Source: a virus. Taken from it: DNA of 42,901 bases. A program made the position numbers and the translations under genes. Location of the stretch: positions 1 to 42,901 of the IMG/VR virus record IMGVR_UViG_3300038466_000104; one strand, written 5' to 3'. Positions 35,665 through 42,901 of this stretch are shown here, in pieces; the stretch's first letter is position 1; the number at the start of each line of letters is the position of its first letter. Below the pieces are notes generated by a model. That model searched no databases. It saw only the letters and a list, made by a program, of their open reading frames with translations, and was not told the origin of the DNA.

Positions 35665-37548
35665 TCAGGTGATCAGCGTCGCCAGCGTGAAGGCGGCCGG
35701 CTGCCGCACCGCAAGATCCACCGACTGGAAGGCAACGATCCGGACCGTCCCAGCCGAGGAGCCGGTGTAGGGGTCAACCAGGATGTCCAGGACACCCCAC
35801 TCGCCCATGATCGCCTGCGTAAAGTCCCCGAAGAACATGTCCCCCGAGGCGATCTGGTTGCTGCAGTAGAGCGGGTACCCGTTCATCTTGTCGTCCTCGA
35901 CCAGGAACACCGGGAAGGTCGTCCCGATCTTCGGCCGGCTTTTCATGAGCCCGCGCACGGTCGCGTTGGTGACGTAGGCCATCCCCGCCACGTCCGCGTT
36001 CGCCGCAGCAACCAGCGTCTCCATGTCGACTGCGTTGGCCCAGGCAAACGACGCCCCCGCTTCCGACCCGATGCCCGTGGTGTTGGCGACGCCCCTCGGC
36101 TCCCCGCTTGTCCCAGAGCCGTGGAACACGCCTTTGTCGATGGCCAGGGCGAGGATCTTCGAGAGGTCGCCCTGCACGATCCCGTCGACCGCCGGGGTGG
36201 CCTGCATGAGAAGCTGCCGGGAGAAGTCGGTGTAAGCGCCCACCGTCTTCGGGGAGAGGGTTACCTGTCCGAAGGTCTGGTTTCCTGCCGTGGGGGCGGT
36301 GTTCTCCGCCACCCAGTAGGCGGTCGCAGCGCCGGTCAGCTTCGGGATGGCGATGTTGCCGACCAGGCCCGTGATCATTGTGATCCCAAGCTTGGTCGCC
36401 AGCATGCGGTTGCGGAGCAGTTCGATGAACAGGTCCGGCCGAAGGGCGGATCCGACGAGGTTCCCGCCGGCGCTGGCCGTGCCGACGGTCAAGACACGCT
36501 GCTCGGTGCGAAGCGGCACGTCGTAGGGGACGAAAAAGGTGCCGCGCTTGTTGTAGCCTTCCTTGGAGATCCTCTTCTCGATCGCCTCCGAGCATTCCCG
36601 TTCGAAGCCCGCGAGCCGCCAGTCGCCGACGATGGCGGCGGCGATCGCTCGGGAGATCGAGTACCGTTGCTTGTCCCCCTCGGACAGTCCCAGGTCGGAA
36701 GGGGGCTGCGAGAGAGACTTGGTCGTTCCGATGTGCTGCAGGACCGTGTAGCGGAACTGTTCGATGCTTGCCCCTTCGGAAATCGCCTTGTCGCGGACCT
36801 CCGTCGGGATGTTGTGGCGGGAGGAAAGCGCGTTTATCTCGGCTGTGCGCTCCCTCTCCTCCTTCTGCGTCCTGGCCCTCTCCGCGGCCAGGTCGACGGT
36901 CTTTTCGGTCTTTTCCGGTTCCGGCATGACCCGTACCTCCTTCGTTTCGGCCACAGGGGCCTGTATTTCGGCGCTGTCGCGCCTTATTGAAATCTCCTGG
37001 AACTCAGCCGCAGCCCTCCCGACACCGACGCTCGTATCCGCGGGAATCGGGACCATGCTCACTTCGTAGGGAGTCCAGCGATTGATCCGGTAGGCTGGCG
37101 CCTGTTCCTTAAGCGCGAGGTTTTTGAGCTCGTCGCTCATCTCTTCCGGTTTTAGCTGCACCGGGTCTTCGTCGATGGAGTAGCCGACGGAGACGTTCTT
37201 CCGGATGCCGTCCTGGACATCCCGAAAAACCTCCTCGCCCAGTGCTGAGCGAGAAAAGCGCACCGTCGCCCGGCCCATCTTGTCCGGGTCGCAGCGGCAA
37301 TCCTCGACCACGCCGATCTGCTTGTCGGAGCTGTGGTTTAAGAGAACCGCCCCGCCGTTTTGCAGGCGGCTTAAGTCCATCGCACCCGGATCGTGGGAGA
37401 GGATCTCGATCCCCCACCAGCGCACAACCGGCTGCTCGGAGGAAAAAGCCAGATCCACCGTGCGCTTCTCCCCGCTGATGGATTCTTTTTGGATCGTTAC
37501 CGCCCGGGACTCTTTAGACCCCGCCTTCGGAAACTCGCGTGTACCCAT
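35665..37548 (-). CDS. Prohead protease-major capsid protein fusion
   Basis: A 627-residue polyprotein. Residues about 10-185 are an HK97-type prohead serine protease; candidate catalytic residues are His72 (LLNHSSD) and Ser120 (KNVSVGYS). A charged helical stretch (about 205-260, TEKTVDLAAERARTQKEERERTAEI) resembles the delta/scaffold segment. Residues about 300-627 are an HK97-fold capsid protein (VGTASAGGNLVGSALRPDLFIELLRN ... SGEPRGVANTTG ... VDPYTGSSAGTVRIVAFQSVDLAVRQPAAF). It would cleave itself on maturation. The fusion is known in several phages; separate genes are more common. Confidence 0.92.
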   Translation of the reverse strand: MGTREFPKAGSKESRAVTIQKESISGEKRTVDLAFSSEQPVVRWWGIEILSHDPGAMDLSRLQNGGAVLLNHSSDKQIGVVEDCRCDPDKMGRATVRFSRSALGEEVFRDVQDGIRKNVSVGYSIDEDPVQLKPEEMSDELKNLALKEQAPAYRINRWTPYEVSMVPIPADTSVGVGRAAAEFQEISIRRDSAEIQAPVAETKEVRVMPEPEKTEKTVDLAAERARTQKEERERTAEINALSSRHNIPTEVRDKAISEGASIEQFRYTVLQHIGTTKSLSQPPSDLGLSEGDKQRYSISRAIAAAIVGDWRLAGFERECSEAIEKRISKEGYNKRGTFFVPYDVPLRTEQRVLTVGTASAGGNLVGSALRPDLFIELLRNRMLATKLGITMITGLVGNIAIPKLTGAATAYWVAENTAPTAGNQTFGQVTLSPKTVGAYTDFSRQLLMQATPAVDGIVQGDLSKILALAIDKGVFHGSGTSGEPRGVANTTGIGSEAGASFAWANAVDMETLVAAANADVAGMAYVTNATVRGLMKSRPKIGTTFPVFLVEDDKMNGYPLYCSNQIASGDMFFGDFTQAIMGEWGVLDILVDPYTGSSAGTVRIVAFQSVDLAVRQPAAFTLATLIT

Positions 37549-37560
37549 GCGTTACCTCCA

Positions 37561-37591
37561 AAAGAAAAAGGCCGGGGATCTTCTCCCGGCC
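37561..37591 (-). terminator. Terminator hairpin between portal and capsid genes
   Basis: GGCCGGG (37570-37576) pairs with CCCGGCC (37585-37591) around an 8-base loop. On the minus strand the stem is followed by a T-rich run (complement of AAAGAAAAA, 37561-37569). It would reduce read-through from the portal gene into the capsid gene or act as an intercistronic hairpin. Confidence 0.6.
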
Positions 37592-37618
37592 CTTTCCGTT
37601 CTTTTCTTTCTGTTCGCC

Positions 37619-39214
37619 TTACGCGTTCGCGTTTACGTCCTTGGCCGTCCCTTTTCCGTTCGGCTTGCCGCCTGCTGGTGGCATCCCCGTGTCCGTCGAA
37701 TCTTCCGACGTGTCCTTCTGTGTGCCCTTGCCGGAGCTCGCATAGTCGAAGGTAAGGCCGTATTCGTCGGCCAGCTTCTTGGCCTCCGCGATTTCCTCGT
37801 AGATATCCTCCATGTCCCCGCCCGCCTCGGAGATCACCTGCTGGGGCGATTTAAACCCGGCCCCAACCGAGGCCCGCATCGCCTCGGCGTCCTTTAAAGG
37901 ATCGACCCAGGGCCAGCGCCTGCCGGACCACTTTGGGGCGTTGAATTTGTCGAACTTGGCAAGCGGCAGCTTCCCGATCGCCCCCATCGTTAAACCCATC
38001 TCGAGCCAGTTGGCAAACACCGGATCGAGCAGGTTCTCCGCAAGCCAGACCTGCCCTTCCTTCCACTCCTCCCGCTCCTCGATAAGACCCGTGCGGGAAC
38101 TGGCGTAGCTTGTGTCGGATAGATCCGTGGAGAGGTTCGCGTAGGAGACCCCAAGACCGGCGGCGACGCCATGGAGGTTGCTCTTAACAAACGGCTCGTG
38201 CTGGGAGTCGGGGTATTTTGGATCGTAGGGCTGGAACTCGAGCCTGCCGATATCCTCCATCTGCCCGGGTTCCGCGGAACTTATCTTGTTTCCTTGTGCA
38301 TCCTTCCCGTCGCCCTCGTATTCCCCGGCCTCACCCGTAGGATCGCGAAAAAACCCCATCTTGCAGGCCGACACGCGAGCGTTGATGACGGCCGCCTCCT
38401 CGTAGCCCGCAAGCATCTTCAGGCGCAGCATCGAGGGCGCCATCTGGGAGACGTCGCGGGTCGCGTCCACCCGGTCGGGGTCGTATAGGTGAATCATCTC
38501 GGAGGCGGGAATCCGGTCGTACGGCCCGCCGCTTACCTGAACCTGGTTCCACCCGAGGTTCGGCTGGTACCGCCTGACGTAATAGGCAATCGGCTTGCGC
38601 TGCGGGGTAAGCTCGATCCCCATCCGGATCACGTTGCCGCTTTGCAGGATCTCGTTGTACCGCTCGTCGATAAGGTCCGGCTCGATAAGCTGGAGGGCGA
38701 ACCCGTACTTATTGAGGTCCTTGCCCTTTAGCATTCGGACGAACATCTCGCCGTCTCTTTTCACCCCGGTTACGCACAACGCCTGGACCTTGCGGAAGGA
38801 GAACCGGCCCGAAACTTCACAGACCCCCTTTCTGCTCCAGTCGGCAAAAGCCTGCTCGATGAGCGCATTGGCAAACCGGTCCAGCTTCCCGACGATTTTC
38901 CCGTCCGGGCCGGCTGAGTAGTCCTTCGCCTTGACCTGCAGCTGGAACCCGACAGCGCCGACGATGTTCTTGCGGCAGGCCAAGACAAACGCCTTCGCGT
39001 ATGGGTCGTTCTGCGTAAGTTCTCTCGCCCTGGCCCGGATTACGCCAAGCCCCGCGCGGATATCGTAGTCGGCGGTCGTCGGGTAGAAGACCCAGTCGGA
39101 GGTCAAGCGCGAGATGTTCCCGGCAGCGAAGCTGCGCTTCTCCCTTGCCATCTCCTCCCTATGGACGAATCCCATCCTGCGGGCGATGCGGCGAAGGATG
39201 CTCACCACGGCCAC
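37619..39214 (-). CDS. Portal protein (lambda gpB family)
   Basis: A 531-residue protein. It matches lambda-type portals throughout: YDIRAGLGVIRARARELTQNDPYAKAFV, the GVKRDGEMFVRML segment, IPASEMIHLYDPDRVDATRDVSQMAPSMLRLKML, GVSYANLSTDLSDTSYASSRTGLIEEREEWK and a final DPLKDAEAMRASVGAGFKSPQQVISEAG. It forms the dodecameric DNA gate at the capsid vertex. Its start overlaps the end of the preceding gene by 13 nt. Its end carries a Gly/Lys/Thr-rich tail (SSGKGTQKDTSEDSTDTG). Confidence 0.95.
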   Translation of the reverse strand: MAVVSILRRIARRMGFVHREEMAREKRSFAAGNISRLTSDWVFYPTTADYDIRAGLGVIRARARELTQNDPYAKAFVLACRKNIVGAVGFQLQVKAKDYSAGPDGKIVGKLDRFANALIEQAFADWSRKGVCEVSGRFSFRKVQALCVTGVKRDGEMFVRMLKGKDLNKYGFALQLIEPDLIDERYNEILQSGNVIRMGIELTPQRKPIAYYVRRYQPNLGWNQVQVSGGPYDRIPASEMIHLYDPDRVDATRDVSQMAPSMLRLKMLAGYEEAAVINARVSACKMGFFRDPTGEAGEYEGDGKDAQGNKISSAEPGQMEDIGRLEFQPYDPKYPDSQHEPFVKSNLHGVAAGLGVSYANLSTDLSDTSYASSRTGLIEEREEWKEGQVWLAENLLDPVFANWLEMGLTMGAIGKLPLAKFDKFNAPKWSGRRWPWVDPLKDAEAMRASVGAGFKSPQQVISEAGGDMEDIYEEIAEAKKLADEYGLTFDYASSGKGTQKDTSEDSTDTGMPPAGGKPNGKGTAKDVNANA

Positions 39215-39807
39215 CTCCAGGCACGGTTAAGCGGCCATCCTCCCCGAGAGACATCATCACGGAACCGCGTCAGGATCCGGTTTCCTGGATCTTCCCCTTG
39301 CGCCACCTTCTCCGCACTCCTCTCCCGGGCGACTTCGGTCTTGTAGAACGATCGCCACTTCACGAGTTCCTCGGGCTTTAGGTACTGAATCTGCCGGTTG
39401 TTGATCTGTACGGAGCCTTGCGCCTTGGTCGCCCGCCCCTCCATCGTCGCCTCGATGGCGTCGAGTACCTTTTGCGCGTGCGAACGGCCGTCAAACCCCG
39501 CGACCTGTGCCGCAAGGTTTGCCCGGACGGTAAGCGTTCCGGTCGCGATGGTGTATCGCTCCCCCGCCCCATTGGTCGCAAAGGACTGCCAGGAGTATCG
39601 ACCTGGCGTAAGGCTGCCCGTCTGCGCTGCGGTCGCCGTGAACGCGTGATCCGATCCGCTGGGCGTGGCATCAAGGTCGAGAATCGACGCGCCCCGTATG
39701 GCGTAGTGCATCGACCACGCCGGCGCCGGGTACTCCCCTGCCGATTCCGTCCAGGAGAGCGAGTCGCCTGCGTAGATCGTGTCGTGTATCCCTGGCATCA
39801 ACGCCAC
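39202..39807 (-). CDS. Head-tail connector protein with gpW-like end
   Basis: A 201-residue protein. The N-terminal two thirds is an Ig-like beta domain (DTIYAGDSLSWTESAGEYPAPAWSMHYAIRG, GTLTVRANLAAQ). The C-terminal third (HAQKVLDAIEATMEGRATKAQG, INNRQIQYLKPEELVKWRSFYKTEVARE) resembles gpW/stabiliser proteins, the helical part that binds the portal. The position between terminase large subunit and portal is that of lambda gpW. It overlaps both neighbours by about 10 nt. Confidence 0.75.
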   Translation of the reverse strand: MALMPGIHDTIYAGDSLSWTESAGEYPAPAWSMHYAIRGASILDLDATPSGSDHAFTATAAQTGSLTPGRYSWQSFATNGAGERYTIATGTLTVRANLAAQVAGFDGRSHAQKVLDAIEATMEGRATKAQGSVQINNRQIQYLKPEELVKWRSFYKTEVARERSAEKVAQGEDPGNRILTRFRDDVSRGGWPLNRAWRWPW

Positions 39808-41693
39808 CTGTCGACAAACCCGCCACCAGGACGCCTAGGCGTCACATGGGGATACAGCGGGGTAATTGGTTTCTGCTCCGGTTGCGCAGGTTGAGGTTCC
39901 TGCGGTTTCCCTTTAGCCTCCATCCGCTGCGCGATCCGCTCGAGGTTTGCGTTCAGCGATGCGTATGCGGCAAAAGCGTAAACAGCGCAGTCCAGCGCCT
40001 CGTTCCTGGCTCGGATCTTCTTCCAGACCCGGGTCGGGATGCCCTTTATGTGCTTGGTCATCAACTTCTCAGCGGTTAATTGCCTAAACCACTCATCGTC
40101 CACGTCCCGGGGGAAATGGATGTACCCGGGACCGAACTCCGACAACCCCAGGCGGGAGAAAAGGAGCCCCTTCGCGGTATCGGTTCCCACGATCCCCAAC
40201 ACCACCTTCGCCCGGGTACGCCGCGGGGTGAGTTTGAGGAGCGGCAACCCCGCCCCGGACCGTCCGATGATCGCCCAGATCCGCCGCGGTTCCCGCCTGC
40301 GGCAGAAGTCGTAAACCTGCTGCGTGGCGTGCCCGCCGGAATCCACGCAGGCCGAAGCGATTCGCAGCGTGTTCCCGTTCTCGTGCGGCCACGTTTTCTG
40401 GAGCCAATCGTCTAAGTCCCGCCACACCTGCAGGGAGGTTTCGGGGTTCCCACGGAAGACCCCATGGTGGACGACCCAGGATTCCTCGCCGAGCCCGAAT
40501 CCCCAAACCGTTCCCTCGAGGCGGTCGTCGTGAACGTCCACACCGGCGGTGAGGAGTAAAATGCCTTCGGGGAGAGGATCGCCAACCCCGTAATCCTCGC
40601 GTCTTCCGCCAAGCGCCACATCGTCGACGGTTACCCCTTCCTCCTCCCAGGACTCACCTAAGCTTGTGTTGACCCACACCCGCAATGTCTCGGGGCGCTT
40701 CTTCGCCTCGAGGAAGTTCTCGACGACCCCAAGCCACGTCGACCAGGGCGAGTACAGCTCGTTGATGTGAAATCCCGCGGTCCGCAGGGCCCAGGGACGT
40801 GTGATCACCCATCGCCCGTTGCGGATCATCCGGTGCTTGTCACGCTCGGTGAGCTGGCCTTTGCAATGCTCACACTCGTACCGGACTCCTGCGGGGTTTC
40901 CTTTTTGGTCCTTCTGCCACTTGACCTGCCCCCACTTCAATATCTGATAGCCGCCGCAGACCGGGCAGGGCACCTCATAGATCCGCTGGTCCGACTCCTC
41001 CCATGCGGACTCGATCCTCGAAGCCCCTTTGGTCGTCGGAGTCGAGGTGAGGATGATCTTGCGGTTCCAGAAGTTGGCGGTCCGCTTGATCGCAAGCTTT
41101 ACCGGATCGCCTTCCGTCCCGGCCGACGGAGGAAAGCGGTCCACCTCGTCCAAAAGGACAAGTCTCACCGGCCTGGAGGCCAGGGAGGCCGGGCTATTAG
41201 CGCCGGCCATCGCAATCTGGCCGCGGGGGAACTGTTTCTGCCGGAGCGTATTTCCCGAATCGCGACTGCGCGGGTCTTTTACCAGCCCCCGCAAGACCGG
41301 CGTGTCGCGGAGCATCGGCGCGAACCGGTCTTTGCTCCAGGTCTCGGCCATCTCGATCGTGGGTTGGACGAGCAAGATCGGCGCGGGGTCCAGGTGGATA
41401 TGGAACCCGATCGCGTTGTTGATGATCTCGGTCTTGCCCACCTGCGCGGAGGACATGATCACGACGGTCTCGATGGACGGGTCGGAGACCGCATCCATCA
41501 TCCCCCGCTGGTATTCAGCTCGCGTCGTGAACCATTGGCCGGGCTCTGCGCTGCTTTCGGGAGACAACCTTCGGAACCGATCCGCCCACTCGCTCACCTT
41601 CAACTTCGGGGGCGGAGTCAGAGCCCGAAGCGCCTCCTTGAGCGTCTCTCGAATGGCTTCCTGTTGCGCATCGTGACAGGTCGAAGTTTGCAA
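39798..41693 (-). CDS. Terminase large subunit (lambda GpA family)
   Basis: A 631-residue DNA packaging ATPase/nuclease. Walker A is SAQVGKT (82-88), Walker B RLVLLDEVDRFP, with a PTTKGASRIESAWEESDQRIYEVPCPVCGGYQ zinc-finger region (CPVCG ... CEHC). The nuclease domain is marked by TAGVDVHDDRLEG and ACVDSGGHATQQVYDFC. All family landmarks are intact. GpA-type terminases act with a small Nu1-like subunit at cos-like sites. The start at 41693 lies 178 nt inside the small-subunit gene in another frame. Confidence 0.95.
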   Translation of the reverse strand: MQTSTCHDAQQEAIRETLKEALRALTPPPKLKVSEWADRFRRLSPESSAEPGQWFTTRAEYQRGMMDAVSDPSIETVVIMSSAQVGKTEIINNAIGFHIHLDPAPILLVQPTIEMAETWSKDRFAPMLRDTPVLRGLVKDPRSRDSGNTLRQKQFPRGQIAMAGANSPASLASRPVRLVLLDEVDRFPPSAGTEGDPVKLAIKRTANFWNRKIILTSTPTTKGASRIESAWEESDQRIYEVPCPVCGGYQILKWGQVKWQKDQKGNPAGVRYECEHCKGQLTERDKHRMIRNGRWVITRPWALRTAGFHINELYSPWSTWLGVVENFLEAKKRPETLRVWVNTSLGESWEEEGVTVDDVALGGRREDYGVGDPLPEGILLLTAGVDVHDDRLEGTVWGFGLGEESWVVHHGVFRGNPETSLQVWRDLDDWLQKTWPHENGNTLRIASACVDSGGHATQQVYDFCRRREPRRIWAIIGRSGAGLPLLKLTPRRTRAKVVLGIVGTDTAKGLLFSRLGLSEFGPGYIHFPRDVDDEWFRQLTAEKLMTKHIKGIPTRVWKKIRARNEALDCAVYAFAAYASLNANLERIAQRMEAKGKPQEPQPAQPEQKPITPLYPHVTPRRPGGGFVDRWR

Positions 41694-42141
41694 GCTCGTT
41701 TAACGCCTCGTTGTGCATCTCGCTCGAAATCGCCTGGATTTCCGGAAGGGAGTTGCAGCCCAACACGCGCATCGGCAATTTCTTGTCGATCGCAAGGATC
41801 CGGTTCCGAACGACCCCGAATGCCGCGCCGATTGCCTGCTCGAGGGGATCTCGGGGAAGCAGTTCCCCGCGGACCTTCGCGTTCTCCATTTCTTGCGCCT
41901 CGGCCTGGGCCTTCAGCAGCCTTGCCCTGCTTGCCCGGGCGGACTCGTCCGGGAGTGCGTCCGCCCCAATAGCCCGGTCCCGCAGGTACCGGATATACCC
42001 TTGGACGGCAGGGACGAGTTCATACCGCCCCTTCTCGGCCTTCGGGATAACCCCCTCATTGGTCAGCTGGTAAACCCGGCGGATCGACAGGTCGAGAAGC
42101 TTAGCGATGACGTTGACGGGATAGGTGGCCTTCGCCGTCAT
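41515..42141 (-). CDS. Terminase small subunit (Nu1-like, HTH)
   Basis: A 208-residue protein. The N-terminus has a winged-HTH that binds DNA (NVIAKLLDLSIRRVYQLTNEGVIPKAEKGRYEL). A helical part follows (ARLLKAQAEAQEMENAKVRGELLPRD), then LEQAIGAAFGVVRNRILAIDKKLPM as in gpNu1/phage small terminases. The last 50-60 residues (from about CATGSHSRDAQGG) are coded by DNA that also codes for the start of the large subunit, and they look like an out-of-frame tail. The genuine protein may end by frameshift or simply carry a long overlap. It starts directly after the stop of the small ORF at 42142. Confidence 0.85.
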   Translation of the reverse strand: MTAKATYPVNVIAKLLDLSIRRVYQLTNEGVIPKAEKGRYELVPAVQGYIRYLRDRAIGADALPDESARASRARLLKAQAEAQEMENAKVRGELLPRDPLEQAIGAAFGVVRNRILAIDKKLPMRVLGCNSLPEIQAISSEMHNEALNELANFDLSRCATGSHSRDAQGGASGSDSAPEVEGERVGGSVPKVVSRKQRRARPMVHDAS

Positions 42142-42276
42142 CTACGGCCTACGCTTAACGATCAGGGAGAGCCATCCCCCGAGACACGGGCCCCGCCCCA
42201 CGACCTTCCACCCTCGCGCCTCATACCTCTCCCGGTCCTCGACCAGGATGAACTTATACAGCCACGCGGTCGCCAC
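42142..42276 (-). CDS. Small phage ORF between methylase and terminase
   Basis: A 44-residue reading from GTG at 42276 inside the methylase end to a TAG immediately before the terminase small-subunit ATG (TAGATG). The sequence ATAWLYKFILVEDRERYEAR and the following GWKVVGRG look like a small compact alpha/beta protein, and similar 'RERYEAxGW' miniproteins occur near phage packaging genes (recall). Tight packing on both sides supports it. The function is unknown. Confidence 0.55.
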   Translation of the reverse strand: MATAWLYKFILVEDRERYEARGWKVVGRGPCLGGWLSLIVKRRP

Positions 42277-42901
42277 TTGGGACCCTCTCGGGCTTCCTGC
42301 CAGTAAAGTTCGACCAGCGTTGCGTTATGACATCGCAGTAGAGGGTATCGAGTTCCATCAAGAACGATTTGCGCCCGGTCTGCTCGGCGGCGATCAGCGT
42401 CGACCCACTGCCTCCGAACAAGTCGAGGACATTCTCGCCAGGCCTCGAGGAGTACTGCATCGCGCGGACGGCCAGCTCCACCGGCTTCTCGGTTAAATGG
42501 ACCATGCTCTGCGGGTTGACCTTCTTGACCGACCAGACGTCTGTGGCGTTGTTGGGACCGAGGAATACGTGGGCGGCTCCTAATTTCCAACCGTGAAAAC
42601 ACCATTCATGATTACCCATGAAGTCTTTCCGCGTGAGGACGGGGTGCTCCTTCACCCAGATGATCGCCTGTGAGAAGTAGAGCTTCATCTCCTTCAAGAC
42701 CGGCGGATAGTTGCCGCAGTTGGCGTAGCCACCCCAGATGTAGAAACCCCGGCCCGGCTCCAGCACACGGGCGATGTTCCCGAACCACGCCCGAAGGAGC
42801 CGGTCGAACTCCTCGTCGGAGACGAAGTCGTTCATAAGCTGTCGATCTTTGGGCCGAAGTTTCTCGGTCGTCTTTTTCGCCTTGCTCTTTCCCCGCGCTA
42901 G
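42254..42901 (-). CDS. Phage DNA methyltransferase (partial, cut by window edge)
   Basis: The open frame continues past the right edge: reading back from the internal ATG at 42835 it stays open through 42901, so the N-terminus lies outside. The visible part has FYIWGGYANCGNYPP, YFSQAIIWVKEHPVLTRKDFMGNHEWC, HLTEKPVELAVRAMQYSSRPGENVLDLFGGSGSTLIAAEQTGR (motif I as FGGSGS) and a final MELDTLYCDVITQRW. Motif I being C-terminal marks a beta-class N4/N6 methylase; the DPPY motif should be just outside the window. It is the kind common in phages, where it can shield phage DNA from restriction. It precedes the packaging genes. Confidence 0.88.
   Translation of the reverse strand, partial: LARGKSKAKKTTEKLRPKDRQLMNDFVSDEEFDRLLRAWFGNIARVLEPGRGFYIWGGYANCGNYPPVLKEMKLYFSQAIIWVKEHPVLTRKDFMGNHEWCFHGWKLGAAHVFLGPNNATDVWSVKKVNPQSMVHLTEKPVELAVRAMQYSSRPGENVLDLFGGSGSTLIAAEQTGRKSFLMELDTLYCDVITQRWSNFTGRKPERVPSGDRVAV

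Noticed and set aside
1-42901. CRISPR arrays
   Set aside because: No regularly spaced direct repeats of 25-40 bases with unique spacers were found on reading through the window.
20749-42901. Long rightward open frames in the phage region (for example 20785-21894, 23142-24209, 27230-28579, 35593-36990)
   Set aside because: They are antisense shadows of GC-rich leftward genes with recognised phage products and tight operon spacing; their translations are Arg/Pro/Gly-rich and without family features.

Overview
The window reads as one end of an integrated temperate phage (or a phage next to a defence island) in a Gram-negative, moderately GC-rich bacterium. A REP-like hairpin at the left edge is of a kind common in Deltaproteobacteria and relatives, but this is only a hint; nothing here fixes the taxonomy.

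Layout. (1) 1-190: flanking host DNA with a REP-like inverted repeat. (2) 189-263: an intact tRNA-Val(CAC) gene that marks an attachment site. (3) 234-2839: a leftward large serine recombinase whose last codons run into the antisense of the tRNA, a small coupled gene upstream of it, and a divergent double-HTH regulator. A promoter/operator cluster lies between them. (4) 2840-3435: a tRNA 3'-end-like fragment and a recombinase-associated HTH protein. (5) 3602-19735: a rightward, tightly packed gene string. It begins with two unrecognised genes and continues as a BREX-like phage-defence operon: RadC_N-BrxA fusion, BrxB-like protein, a non-PglX DNA methyltransferase, a tandem-domain accessory protein, BrxC, PglZ and BrxL. 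(6) 19788-22618: phage lysis/membrane genes (amidase, holin-like and others, leftward), interrupted by an AT-rich rightward membrane-protein gene. (7) 22701-42901: a leftward lambda-like siphophage late module. In transcription order it holds a DNA methylase, a small ORF, terminase small and large subunits, a head-tail protein, portal, protease-capsid fusion, joining and tail-terminator proteins, tail tube, the G/GT frameshift pair, tape measure, and then tail-tip, hub and fibre proteins.

How it fits together. The late genes run from the right edge towards the BREX operon, and the recombinase and regulator sit at the far end beside the tRNA. This matches the lambda-type order terminase-head-tail-(cargo)-att/int, with BREX occupying the cargo slot. 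The window therefore suggests that a temperate phage carries a complete BREX-type anti-phage system. The alternative is a BREX island abutting a prophage; the other attachment site lies outside the window, so this is unresolved.

The most novel part is the BREX locus. It combines BrxA/BrxB and the Lon-like BrxL of type 1 layouts with a compact methyltransferase whose motif order and zinc-ribbon insert are unlike PglX. That gene's catalytic core is visibly AT-rich compared with its ends. The following gene shares its C-terminal tail with the methyltransferase.
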